Source: Aralia elata (Eukaryota > Streptophyta > Magnoliopsida > Apiales > Araliaceae). Taken from it: 64,000 nt of DNA. Position numbers and translations under genes: made by a program. Below the pieces are notes generated by a model. That model was not told the DNA's origin. It searched no databases and saw only the letters and a list, made by a program, of their open reading frames with translations. Positions 34,115-46,600 of the stretch are shown here, one piece after another. The stretch is taken from the NCBI GenBank assembly GCA_034770075.1, contig CM068382.1, positions 83,792,643 through 83,856,642 on the forward strand, read 5' to 3'. The number at the start of each line of letters is the position of its first letter. The first letter of the stretch is position 1.

Positions 34115-37100
34115 TATAGTATTTGAAATTCAATACTTAAAAAAAATTATTAAAAAAATTACAAATTTTAATATCGCACCTTGATATGTTATGTTACATC
34201 AACAAAAGAATTCAATAAAAGATTTAATAGAATGACATGCCACCATTTCAAATTCAAATAAAAATTTCAACCTTATTTTTTCTTTCAACCTCCTTTTATA
34301 CGGGATGAAAGCGAAATCATATTCATTAAAGAAAAATCATATTCATTAATTTCATTAAACGTTGGTTCAACGGTGTGCTGGTCAACCACCCATGCCTTTG
34401 GACATGAGTATAAATTCTACTATTCATTTCCCATAATAATAATAAAGAACTGATATTTTCACATGTGTTTTTGATATTTTCACACGTTCCTCTCTCACAT
34501 GAGTATAAAGTGGGTCACACCTTCATGTGAGAGAATCATGTAAAAATATCAAAAATATATGTGAAAATAGTATTCTCCTAATAATATAATGTATTGTGAA
34601 GGACTAACTGTACCAAAATAAATAAATAATTGACCCTTCATATTAGATGGTAGATGAGTTACTTATACATTTACATCCAATAAACCCCATAACTACTTAA
34701 CCAAGAATTACATATACAACCATTATTCATTTCATTACCTAATTTTGATTCTTTCTTTACAAAGAAATAAAGATAATTTAATTAAATGGCCACATCATTA
34801 TCAACTATATGTTGATTATTTCATTTCTACTTCTACATCCATAAGATTCCTTCATTATTTGACAAAGAATTCCCCTTCTTTCATTTTGTCTTTTATTCTT
34901 TAAAATATTCTTCAACAATTTCTTCCGCTTCACTAAGGCATTGTTTGGATAATCAATAAGTCCATTCTTGAGGAAGTTGCAACTCCTCGCTATTCCTAAT
35001 TGTCTCCGGCAATTTGTGCGGCTGCAACCGTTGATTTCGTTGTGCATGCAGTCCACCATTTGAATGCGTAATAGCATCTCTCTTCTCAAAATGTAGCTTT
35101 AGAGTCTGTAAAACTCTTTCTGGTATAAGAACTGTGGAGCACACTGATAAAAAAAAATAAAAAATAAAAAGTCCAAACAAACAGAAAATAATTAATTAAT
35201 ATTAAGCTAAAGGGAAAATTTGAGTTCCTAATATTTATAAAAAGTAAAAATAAAGAGTCTTTGTGAAGCACACAGTTGTATAAAAGAAATATACTCTACA
35301 AGATTATATAAAGTGATGAATATTTTTATTTTTTTATACAAATTAATGGACCCTACTAAATAATTTAATTACCCTTCATTTTATTTATTTTTTAAAAAAT
35401 AAAAAAAATTATACATTAATTACCTTTTGGGACGAAATGAGTACCAGACAATGCATGCATCGTAGAGTTATTCTATATATATTACATGTACGTACAGACT
35501 ACAGTTGACTTGGATTGACATTTCCAACTTTGAAATTTATCAATTTCCATTTATATTATGGAAAAGGTCTTCATCGTAAGTTTACCTCTCATATCATGCA
35601 ATAATCAAATACGGAAAAAAAAATAAGAAGAAAAAAAAGTAGTGTGAGAGATAGAAAGAAAGACCATTATAATCATAGTTCCTCCGTTCCGTGTTACAAG
35701 ATTGTTATTGATTTTTTGAAAATCAAATTGAAATATTTTTTTAATTTATATTCATATAAGTTTAAAAATAATAATTTTTTATAATTAATAATACTTTTTA
35801 ATTAATTTATAATATTTATAAAAATATAAACTAAATAAATTTATGTTAATTTTAAGTTTTATTAAAAATTAATTTTTAAAAAGTCAAATTAATTTAATAA
35901 TTTAGAACAGAGATATTATCTAATACTCACTGTGTCTCCAAAAAAATGAACAAAATATAAATTTCACACATATTAAGAAAAATAAAAGTAGAGAAAATAG
36001 AGTAAATAAAATTATAAATTTATCTTTAATGGTCTTACAAGATTCGTGATGAATAATTTTATTTTTTTATATTAATAGACCCTACTAAATGACATAATTA
36101 ATTTTTATTTTATATATTTTATTTCATTTTGGTAAAAATAAAAATAATTGTATCTATGCTGGTCTTATTCAGGACATAGGGAATATTTGGGTGCTGTAGC
36201 ATGCAGCAGTGACTATTTTCACCAAAATAAATTATTCTCTTCATCCCTAAAAGATAATTAAATAATTAAATGTACAAGTTTTTTTCGCCTTCAAAATAAT
36301 AAAATAAAGTATATAAAATAAAAAATAACTAAATCAGTTAATAGAATCCATTAATATAAAAAATAAAAATATTTATCATATTATATAATCTTACAAAATT
36401 ATAAAAAAATAAATTTAAATTTATTTATTTATTTAATATATCGTACTTTTTAAAGACAGGGTGAGTAATAAAGTAACTATATTTCTTCTCCATTATTGTC
36501 AAGCAAATGGGTGGACCCCACGATAAGATTCCTATGGTTGTGTAGTGCAGCACGTTACAGCCCCAAATATAGGGATGAAAAGCACCTGACCGGGGTCTGG
36601 GGCGGATAATAATTAATCTAGATGTAGATGGGTCACAAGCCACGTCCAAACAAGATAAGTACTCCATATTATTACTACAATTTTTATACAAATTAGATTC
36701 CAAGTCAAAGAATCCAAATTAGAATCTATTTAATTAAACGTACCAAACAAGCCCCAATACGTCATTTTATGTCAGAAAGTTGATATTTATAGGATCCGGA
36801 TTCCAGTTCATTTCATTCCAACGATTTATAAAAATAAGTTACGTTTAATGTAGCATATTTGTATTTTAAATAATTAAAGGTATAATTTTTTTTATAGAAA
36901 ATAAGATAAAATATATAAAATTAAAAACAAATATATTATTTAATAAAATTTATTAATATAAAAAATAAAAATATTCATCATTTTATATAATTTTATGAGA
37001 TCACTAACAATATTTTTTAATATATATATACTTTACTCATTCACAAAAAAAAATAATAATTTCACAATGTCACTCTTGAGAGAACCCTCTGTCAAGAGAA

Positions 37101-37273
37101 CTCGTAAAATATAAAATTTTATTTATAAAAATATTGATTCCCATTTATAAACTAACTAAATATACGGTCTATTTTGAACCGACTCATGATCCAATTTAAT
37201 GGTGGAGTACCTGGTTTCTTACGGGTCTGATATTCTGGTGGATTATTAGTTGCATTTGGCAAGAAAACTCCAG
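34115..37273. repeat. Duplicated block B (partner 16,650-20,352), containing the 3' half of the intact gene
   Basis: The block covers exon 4, the 2.07-kb intron 3 and the end of exon 3 of the 258-residue protein gene. It lacks the hAT element and the 9-bp-duplication MITE found in block A; at 36,608-36,616 it shows the single AATAATTAA expected of an unoccupied MITE site. The upstream exons lie just outside the duplication, so this is the parent copy. Confidence 0.8.
34892..34897 (-). terminator. Putative polyadenylation signal of the 258-residue protein gene
   Basis: AATAAA on the minus strand about 56 nt after the stop codon at 34,953. Position and sequence suit a plant near-upstream element. 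Confidence 0.4.
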
Positions 37274-38545
37274 TCCCTGATGACGCACTTCTTGATCCGG
37301 ACCCTCCAAGAAATACAACTCTCATACCCGGCCCGGCTTGTAATGCACTCAGAAAACCTGCCCTTCTCCCATGGCTATACCCTCTGTTTTGCGGTTGGTG
37401 ATGATGGGTTTTCTTCTTATGGTGATAATTCTATAAATTAAAGATAAAAAAACAAATATTATAGATATTAAACGGAGCTAAATTTGATTAAAGCTCTGTT
37501 TAACAACTCAACTCCAAGTTTTATTTTGAATTAAAAAAATTAATTAAAATTTGAGGTAAATTTTAGTTACAAAACTTGGAGTTGAAGTAGATTATACTCA
37601 ATTAATCCTTACTTGATCAGCAAAACCAACTTGGTTAGAGTAAATTTGAGTGGTAGGATTCTGAAGGACTGACGTAGGTATTTCAGAACAAATATTTCTG
37701 GATCCGCCGCTGCTCAAAAGTTTCTGACCATGGAAGTACAAGATAGCAATAATTAGTACAAGCTGACACATACAAACAATTCGTTTTGAACACTTCATTA
37801 AATAATTTTATTGGAATAAATTGTATATGTGTAGACAGATAATTAAAATATTACAACTGTATAATATTTATATACTGAATGTTACCGTAATAAAACTATT
37901 AATTATCTTCATTTCATAATAATAGATTTTTTTTAAAAAAAATTGTTTTAATTTATTTGTCGTTTACAACTTTTTAAGAGAATAAATTATTTATTTTTTT
38001 ATATCAACCCTAACTTCCCTTAATATCCTAACAAATTCTCGCTTTGTATTAATAATTTTTCAACTTTCCATAAAAATAAATAATATAATTTTACGCAAAT
38101 TTTAATTATTAAATAATAATATTAAATAATTTTCTTAATCCATAAACATAAAACTAAAATACAGCTAGTTTATATAAAATTGTGCAAATAAAGTGTTCAA
38201 GAGGAACTGTCAGGAATTCTAATAAATGTACAGTACCAAAAAGCACGACAAAGGTACATAGAATTAAAAAGAATTCAGCCAAATATGTACCTCTGTGTTT
38301 TCAGAAACAGAGGAGTTTGGAGGCGATGCTTTGTCATCATCTTCTTGAAGCATGTTTTCAGCCATTTGACGAGTCAACTCAGCAATAAAATCGTCCTCGT
38401 CGCTCTCCGTTGAGTCCATCTCCGACACGGCCGGCGTGTTGAGATCCGAAGAAGACGACCCGCACGACCCGAACCCGCTGAAAACAGAGTCACCACTTGA
38501 CCCGGCACCGGCAGCTCCATGTTCATTCATTTCCTCCTCAAACAT
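34953..38545 (-). CDS. Plant-specific 258-residue protein of unknown function (four exons)
   Basis: Exons 38,545-38,291, 37,723-37,613, 37,430-37,211 and 35,143-34,953 join at GT-AG borders with phases 0, 0 and 1 into one frame of 777 nt. Residues 1-85 are acidic and Ser-rich, with SEMDSTESDEDDFIAELTRQ (41-60). Residues 123 onward start with a Lys/His-rich stretch (HHKKKTHHH), then RVVFLGG and GTGVFLP. Exon 4 gives VCSTVLIPERVLQTLKLHFE, and the protein ends LPQEWTY. I recall this motif set from a conserved family of uncharacterised plant proteins but cannot name it or its role. No signal peptide or membrane segment is seen; the basic segment could act in nuclear targeting. Another ATG (38,530) is in frame five codons later. 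A truncated duplicate lies at 20.35-17.07 kb. Confidence 0.88.
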
Positions 38546-38727
38546 TTCTGTCTTCAGCAATTCAACAGCTCAACGGCTAAAACACAGAAGAAAATTAACC
38601 CGACCAAAACCCAAGTCGGGTCAGCACAATCTCATTCGGTCTGTGAGAGAACTAGTGAGAGAAAATTGTAGAGAGAGAAAATCTGGGATTGTTGAAAGGA
38701 GGGAAAGTAATGGACTAATGGGCACCT

Positions 38728-38738
38728 ATTTAAGGGTC
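38728..38738 (-). promoter_or_regulatory. Putative TATA box and pyrimidine-rich leader of the 258-residue protein gene
   Basis: CCTTAAATAGG on the minus strand lies about 190 bases before the ATG. Between them (38,640-38,700) the transcribed strand is rich in TCTCTC, the pyrimidine patch typical of plant 5' leaders. A Stowaway-like MITE starts 35 bases further upstream. Confidence 0.45.
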
Positions 38739-38772
38739 GAAGAAGTGGTTGATATTACATGGTAGAATAATA

Positions 38773-39135
38773 CTCTATCCGTCCCATTAAAATTGTCTTA
38801 AAATACATCTTTTATACAAATTACAAAAATCAGATTGGAAAATATTTACGTACACGATAAAATAGAAGTTAAACACAAGTTTTTTATTTTTTTTATTTTT
38901 TATTTTTTATATCAATATTTAATATCAACATAAATTTATCGTCTTATATAATAACTTGATCGGAGCATATAAGAGTTATAGTAAATTTAATTTTATCCAA
39001 AATAGACCTCAAGTAGTACATGGTGATTGTTTCTTTTTACTTATAAAAAGTTGACCCGTCTCAAATATTTTGAGAATAAAATAACTTTTTAAATTGTGGA
39101 GTACAATTTAGACATTTCTTGTTGGACGGAAACAG
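38773..39135. mobile_element. Stowaway-like MITE in the promoter of the 258-residue protein gene
   Basis: Ends CTCTATCCGTCCCATTAAAA and, as complement of the right side, CTGTTTCCGTCCAACAAGAA are imperfect inverted repeats flanked by TA at 38,771-38,772 and 39,136-39,137. Length is 363 bp. It sits right upstream of the TATA-like box. Confidence 0.7.
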
Positions 39136-39904
39136 TATAAGTCGCAAGTGGGTCAGGTCAGGTCAGGTCTAACTTAATCAGTGGGGAGAGGGGTTTGTTG
39201 TTGGGGTTTAGTTAGTTGGACAGTGCATTTGTTCAGCTACACAAATACAATTGACATTTGTGAGAATTTTGATTAACATATTTTTAAATGGATCCTACAA
39301 TTAATTAATCAGAAGCTTGAAGTTTTGGTTGCTAATGTAGTAGCTCCAAGGAGTTATGGTTAGGGTTGTTTTGATTTATCACCTACATAGTTGACCATTT
39401 GGCTTCTAAACAACAAAAAAGGAAAAAGTTCCTTCTGATTTGAATACGGCTTGTTTTTTTGGATCTGGACTTATTAGTTGTTTTAGTATATTCTCTATTG
39501 ATTTTTTTTTTTAAAAAATAAATAATAATTTCTAGAAAGTGGTTGATTCACTGAATTCATACCAATGTACTATATTGGTTCTAAAATTAGAGATACAATA
39601 TAACTTTTGAAATCAAACGAAAATATATTAAACTTTAAAATTGTTTAGACTCATAAAAATTTAAAACGAAATAAATTTTGTTATTAATTATTTGTGTTAT
39701 ATACTATACAATTATAATGATTATATCAATTAAAATTAAATAAATTCACATCAATTTGAAGTTTTTGCTAGTATTTATGGTGATCTGAAATTTGATGATA
39801 TTGTACATTTGATTATGATATGTTTATGCTTTGCCCAGTTAATAACAAAAAATTTGTGTTCATGGGCTATTTCAATTATTGAGTTGTAAAAGTTTGATGA
39901 AAAT
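39136..39904. other. Intergenic region
   Basis: It contains a short (GGTCA)n run at 39,152-39,170 and AT-rich sequence. No gene or element end is recognised. Confidence 0.4.
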
Positions 39905-41518
39905 GGGCAAAAAGACCTGTTAAGGCTTTGTACTCTTATTTTAATTTTAATTTAATCTTTGTAGATTTTTTTATTTTTATTTTTTATGATTGTCTGTGTA
40001 AAATTTTATAAGTGGCCAATGTGGATTCCTTGACATGAATGAGAGATAATGACGTGGAATAAATAAAAAAAAGCCATGTTTTATTTCTCGGCTAACAACG
40101 TGGCAAATGAAGGATCATTATGTCATTAAACATTTTCTTTTTTATTCCCTTCTCCTTTCCAACCAATATAACTCTAAAAAATCCATATTTGTTTTTTTGT
40201 TTTTGCTTGTTTTCGTTTATTTTTCCATTTTTTTTCTATTTTTCTGCAATATAGAAAAAGCCCACACTCTTCCCCCACCAACAACCACGCTGTCGCCGGC
40301 GTTTCTTCTCAAACTCAATAAAAAAAAACCAACAAAACCCAAATCCTAAATCATGGTTGTTAACCACAAGAAAAATCTCAGCCTTCCAATCACCACCACC
40401 ACTACCCATCATGCAATCTTTATACTCTCTCTCCTCTTTCTCTCTCTTACTCTTCCCGTCGTCAACTGCCATCAAACACCGCCGGGCAGCCAATTAGTTT
40501 TGGAACAAATGTTTGGAAAAAAATAAAAAAAATAAAAAATTCCCAAATCACATACCCACCTCGTTTTTTGAACAAATACATGAAGCAAAATTTTCAGACC
40601 CAAAAAGACATGGCATCGTTGTGGCTAAAAAGGTAGATTGAAGACCATGTGCTTCATCGGCGTTCGAAGAAAGAGAAGGAGGATTGGATATTACTTGTAC
40701 ACGCATCTCTTGGTTAAGGTTTCCTAAGAAAATTTGCAATCTTTCAGAAACCCCAACTGAAAATTTAGGGCCTTTTTCAATTTTGAAGATGATATTGACA
40801 ACACCACCAAAGACGATATTAGGGCCCTTCCGATCAAGATCATTGAGATTGCAAGCAATGAGATATGATGGTTGAGATTACAGATAAGGGGGTGGGGTTG
40901 TAGCCTTTGTTGCGATCTAGGAGTGTTTAGGATTAGAGTTTGTTTTGTTGATTGTCTTTGTTTGGATAATGTTTTCATGGGTTGAGATGATGTTTCAATT
41001 TTGGTGAGGAAGATGAACAGTAGGGTTTGTGGGTTTTTTTTTCCCTACCCGGAAGGAGATAGAATTAATTAGGAAAAAAAGAGGATAAATAATGTTTATG
41101 ATTTAATGTTTTATTTATTTATGTTTGTATTATTACTTTTTTGTCTTATTTCTATAAAAATTTCAATAAAAATTGGTCTTATACAGTCAAATATAAAGTC
41201 AACGTATTATACATGGTAAAGTCATATTTTTATTTATTATTTTAGTTTTATTTATTCATATTAAAGAAAAAAGAAAATAGGAAACGAGAAGGAAATAGGA
41301 AGGAAAAAGTAAAAAACGCATTTGCCTCTTATTTTTCACGTAGATCTAGAGATATTTGGCCACATGAAATTTTTTTTTCTACGTCATTATCTCTCACATT
41401 TATTAGGGATTATATTGGTCTTACAAAATTATACACGAATAATTATACAAAAAAAATTGTATAAAGATTAAATTGAAACTAAAATAAGAGTACGATGACT
41501 AAATAGGTGTTTTTGTCA
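39905..41518. mobile_element. MULE-like element with long terminal inverted repeats and captured-looking interior
   Basis: The left arm (39,905 to about 40,170) and the complement of the right arm (41,518 back to about 41,260) share GTACTCTTATTTTA, AATTTAATCTTT, GAGAGATAATGACGT and GGCAAATG in order, so the arms are about 250 bases long. The interior (about 40,250-41,040) is richer in GC, contains a short signal-peptide ORF, and is unlike the AT-rich surroundings. No transposase is present. The flanks ATGAAAATG and ATAGAAAGG resemble a decayed 9-bp duplication (6 of 9), weak support only. Long arms plus foreign-looking interior is the layout of a Pack-MULE. Confidence 0.6.
40353..40526 (+). 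CDS. 57-residue peptide with a probable signal peptide, inside the MULE-like element
   Basis: ATG 40,353 opens a 58-codon frame. Residues 1-20 are polar with a Thr/His run (TTTTTHH). Residues 21-37 are hydrophobic (AIFILSLLFLSLTLPVV), followed by NCHQTPPGS, which looks like a signal-peptide cleavage region. The rest is short and ends at a poly-A run, so this is likely the 5' end of a secreted-protein gene that was captured and cut off, rather than a complete gene. I do not recognise the parent. Confidence 0.35.
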   Translation: MVVNHKKNLSLPITTTTTHHAIFILSLLFLSLTLPVVNCHQTPPGSQLVLEQMFGKK

Positions 41519-42719
41519 ATAGAAAGGGGTTAAATGTTTTTTACTTCACTATAGTGTAAGTCAACTTACAAATGACTAACTATATTTTTTTTGTTACAAT
41601 CAACTAACTCAACTTTTATTTTTTTGTAAAACATTATAAAATATGTTAGATCATGTTGACTTTACACGGTTTGACATATGTAATTACACATAAGAGAAAG
41701 AAAGTTGACATGAAACTTTCATGTATGATGTAACCATGCTCAAGTAGAATTGAAAATTTATAGAGAAAATGAAAAAAATTCTTTTAAAAAATAAAATATA
41801 AATTAGAAAAGTTAGCAAAAAAAAAAGAAAATAAATAAAATATATATATTTAATTATTTTTGTAATTAATATTAAATGAGTTTTCTATAATTATTAAGAA
41901 ATATATTTAAGGAAATTATAATACATAAAAATTATAAATATGCTAAAATCAAAAATCTTTTCAAAATAAATTCTCAGTAATTTAATTTATATATGTACAT
42001 ATTTATAATTGCTTAGTGACTTTATAAGAAAAAATATATGTATTTTCTTAGAGTAGTTATAAATAATAAATAACAAAAACAAAATAAATAAACAAAATAA
42101 CAATAGCAAAACTTGAAAGCTCCATTACAATGGAATCTGCCTCCTTGGTTTTTGCTTCGCCTCTGTGAGACAACAAAAGTTGGAAAAAAAACTTGAAAGC
42201 TCAAGCGGAAATGAATTCTTGAGTGAGCGAATTTGATTTGCACTATTGGAATGTATAAACCCAGTTCATAGTTAGCCTAAAATTCGTAGATCTTGGTGTC
42301 ACCAGCTACAGTTCGTTGGGTCAGATCAGAAGCTCACCGGCAACAACGTTGTAGATCTAAAGCTCACTGACAATGGTCAGATATATACTTCTTTGATTCA
42401 CAACCACATATTCTTTAATTATTTTGTTGGTTTTTTTTTTGAAAATTTAATGTATATAAATGATTTTGTTTGATGATATTTTGTTTTGGGAGAAGAAGAT
42501 GACGAACAGTGGTGTTAGTCTGCATATTTGATTTGATGATGCATATGATTAATGTATATTTGTACCAGTAAGTTTTGTAAAACCCTTCATGATAATGTGA
42601 TGTACAAGGATTTCGAATAGAAAGATCAAATGTGTTAGGTTGATCTTATTGAGTTGATCTGATGTATAGCTAATAGGTCTAAATCGTTCATATAGTTACT
42701 TTGTCCAGTTCATAGTTTC
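41519..42719. other. AT-rich intergenic region
   Basis: No gene recognised. From about 42,280 isolated 'cgtagatc' words appear that become dense after 42,720. The minus-strand frame at 42,022-42,243 is low-complexity and has no domain. Confidence 0.35.
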
Positions 42720-43411
42720 TCCTAGGTCGCAGAGTTAATTCATTTTTGTAGTGCATCAGAGATTCGATCGCAAAGCTCTTTCATTTGTCTTAAAGTTCAC
42801 TCTAAGTCGTAAAGAAAAGATCAATCCGTAGAATGAGTAGAGAATCAAGAGCTAAACAAAGATTGTATTGTGAAAACGATCATAGAGTAATTCTGCTTGT
42901 TCGTAGTGTAAAAGTTGTTAACAGAGTACTCTATGTGTTTGTAGAGCATCAGTAGAATGATCGTAGAATTGCAAGGTTATCTTAGAGTTAAAATCGGAAT
43001 CGCAGAGTCTACTATTAGAATTGTAGAGCTACCTTCGGAGTCGTAATGCCAAAGCTGAGATCGCAGTGTAGAAGAGATTAAGTTCGTAGAGTCTGCTCCA
43101 GCATCGTAGATAGCTATTCGTAGAGTAGATCGTAGAACACTTCTCCATTTCGTAGAATGACTTCGTAGGGTTTAGAATGTAGAGTAACCTAAGTCAAAAC
43201 TCTACGTTCTTCACCAAACTCTACGATCAGTCAAGCTTGAAGAGAATGTCAGAACTATCATAAGACTGACAAATGCAGAGCAAAGATTTCAAGACCGTTT
43301 CTCACTATCTTCAAATTTAAATGAGAAAGATCAGATAGTGGTATGTCTAAACCGCCATGTTAGAGATCTGTCACCTCTCACAAGAGGTAGGTAAGGCCAT
43401 AAATTGATGGG
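42720..43411. repeat. Block rich in TCGTAGAG-like words
   Basis: More than 20 variants of TCGTAGAG / TCGCAGAG / CGTAGAAT occur in 42,720-43,215 at irregular intervals of about 15-40 bases. The following 200 bases lack them. The same words recur at 53,595-53,720. This may be part of an old LTR that was split by the Copia insertion at 43,417; the two parts could be its LTRs, but I cannot show that. Confidence 0.55.
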
Positions 43412-43649
43412 ACGTGAGTTAAAGAGAGAGAATGGTATAATATTTTCCCACACATTGTCATGTGTGTGGTGTGTGTATTTATAATAACTCAATACAAGAT
43501 GTGATAGATACAATGAAAGGATAACAACCATCAGATGATAACAAACTGAGGTTGTTGATATGTGAAAGCTAAATACATGAGTTATCTAAAACAAAGTATA
43601 TCTAACAATTGGGATACACATCCATTAGTAGTTATCTTAACATCTCCCC

Positions 43650-46600
43650 TCAAGCTAATGGGGGTTTTACCACAGTGAGCTTGTCCCTTATGAATTGAAA
43701 ATGAGCGGTTAATAGAGGCTTTGTAAATAGGTCAACTAATTGATCTTTCGTAGAATTAAACTTGACAACAAGATCACCTCTGGCAATTTTATCACGAACA
43801 AAATGGAAATCAATTTCCACATGTTTCGTCCTAGCATGAAACACCGGATTAACTGCCAAGTATGTTGCCCCAATATTGTCACACCACAACGTAGGTGGTG
43901 TTTTTATAAATATACCAAGTTCACAAAATAGAGATTGGAGCCAGGGGATCTCGACCGTTGTATCCGCAAGAGACTTTATATTCAGCTCTGGTTGAGGAAT
44001 GAGCTACAGTTTTCTGTTTCTTAGAAGATCATGAGATAAGATTGTTTCCAAAAAATATGGCATATCCACCCGTCGATTTGCAATCGGTAATGGAGCCAGC
44101 CCAATCAGAATCCGAGAATGCTTGCATATGAGGAGAACCAATACCTTTCATAATGGAGATTCCATATGCAGAAGTTGCATGAAGATAACGAAATATACGT
44201 TTCACATCTTGCTAATAAGACAGATTCGGAGAGTGCATGAACTGACCCACGCGATTAACCGCATAAACAATATCTGGACGCGTCAAAGTGACATATTGTA
44301 ATGCCCCAACTGCCTACCAAAATTTTGTAGCATCATTAAAAAAATTATCGGGGGGTACAATAGTTGATTAAGAGACGACAATATGGGTGGAAACAGCCTT
44401 GCATGTTTCATGCCGAATCGACGAATAAGATTAGTAACATAGCGAGCTTGAGATAGAAAAATACCATTAGTAGTTCAGATCACTTACACACCCAAAAAAA
44501 AATTCAGAGACCCCAAATCTTTCAAGGCAAATTCTTTGTTCAATACCATAATCAAGTCATCAACTAAGAAAGAGTTGTTTCCTGTAAGAATTCTATCATC
44601 CACATACACTAACATATATATTTTTAGTGAGCCATTGATATAAATAAACAAAGATGTATCACTGTGAGATACTTTAAATCCCAAATGCTGTAAAAATTTA
44701 GATAAACGTTGATGCCATGCACGAGGGGCCTGCTTGAGGCCATAAAGAGAACGGTTAAGCTTACAGACATACGTAGGATTATTAATGTCCTCAAAACCAG
44801 GCGGTTGTTGCATAAATACTTCCTCAGATAAATGACCATTTAAGAACGCATTGTTAACATCCAATTGACGTGAAAGCCAAGAATGTTGTATAACAAGTGA
44901 GAGAACAGTGCGTACCATAGCCAGTTTTATTACGGGACTAAATGTCTCTTTGTAATCCAATCCATGCTCTTGATAAAAGCCTTTCGCAATAAGTTGTGCT
45001 TTATAACGATTGATTTTTTCTTCATAGTTGCACTTGATTTTGAATACCCATTTACACCCAACAATATTTATATGAGGCTTGCGAGGAACAGAAGTCCATG
45101 TATTGTTAGACAAAAGGGAATCAAATTCAGAGGCCATGGCTTGGCACCAAATAGAGTGCTTATTGGCAACAAGTCGGCTCAATTTCAAGAGGATTAATTA
45201 CATGTGTATGGGATACAGACGGGGGAATTAAAGCTTTGTCCTTCGACTTAGTGATCATGGTATGAGGTGTCCAAGAATGAGTCGACTTATGTTTATTTGT
45301 AGAGGATCGGGAAACAGCGGGGGCACGAGGTAAGCATCCTAAGTCGACGCATAAGGGAATTCGTCGAATAGAGTTTGCCGAAGGTTGGAGTGGTACTGGT
45401 ACGTAAGAGGGAAAAGTAGTGTTATTGTAATATCCCAGATATTTCAAAAATTTAAAATAAGAATTTAATAAATAAAATTCTTATTAAGGGATGAAGTAGA
45501 TTTGGACATATGTATATATGTGTTTCATATAATGTGAAGTATATGATTTTGTGTAATAGACTAAATGTGTATATATAGATGTGAAATATATACATATATT
45601 GGAAAAAAGAGATTTAATATTTAATTAAATCATTAAAGAAAGTGGATGAAATTAATTAATTAATATTAATTGATTGAGATTAAATTGAAATTACATTATG
45701 AAATAATATAATTTGAATATTGAGCCTTGGACAACGATAGAATTATTATGAACTAAATTTCATATACGAGTTAATTCACTATTTGAAAATTAGTGGGTTA
45801 AAATATTTGTTTTAATTAATTGAATAAAGAAACTTATTTAGTTAATGATGATAGTTATATTTATATTACAATAATTAAATGTAATATGAATAATGGTATA
45901 ATATTTACTATTATGCCAAAAGAATGTGAATTAATAGTTAGTCAAAACTAATTAATTTAATTAGTATGAACTAACTAACGAAGCGTATAATTGTCTAAAA
46001 TGAAGTTTTTATAGATATTATTTGGGTATGAGATGAGTGAATGAATATATGTGTATTACATCTTTATTAACAATTAAAGTGATGAGATGTAATTTAATAG
46101 TTAGTTTAAGCTAATTATTTAGTTTACTAACTAAGAAAGTAAACAATTGTATAAAAGAAATGAAAATTCGAATATGAGTTCGGAGATGAATTTGATGAAA
46201 TTGATATGTCCATGGCGTTGAGAACGTGAAAATTAGTAGAATCGACTGTAAGTACGAAAAAGTTGATTTTTAGGGTCCAAAATGGTCAAATGAACAACTA
46301 ATCGGATAAATGAGTTAATGATATAAGTGGATTTAAATTTCTAGAAGCATTGCCCATGTGGGTGGCGGCTAGGAATGCTGAAAATTGTGGGAGTAATGAA
46401 GTCACATGGAATGAATAAATTCAAAGAATGAATAAATAAAGGAAAAAGGGAAACAAAAAGTAAAGGAAAAAAAGAAAGACAATGGAGGGAGCATTTCAGG
46501 TATTATAGGGAGATGTTTCAGCAACCCCTAATACTCCCAAATGACTCATCACCTAATATGGATTAAAGACTTCTAGTGGAGCATGAAAGAGGGGTAAAAG

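Noticed and set aside
38182..38765. Plus-strand frames of 68 and 109 codons
   Set aside because: They are antisense to exon 1 and the leader of the four-exon gene.
40236..40493. 85-codon minus-strand frame
   Set aside because: It is antisense to the signal-peptide ORF and low in complexity. The plus-strand reading has the more gene-like start, though neither is proven.
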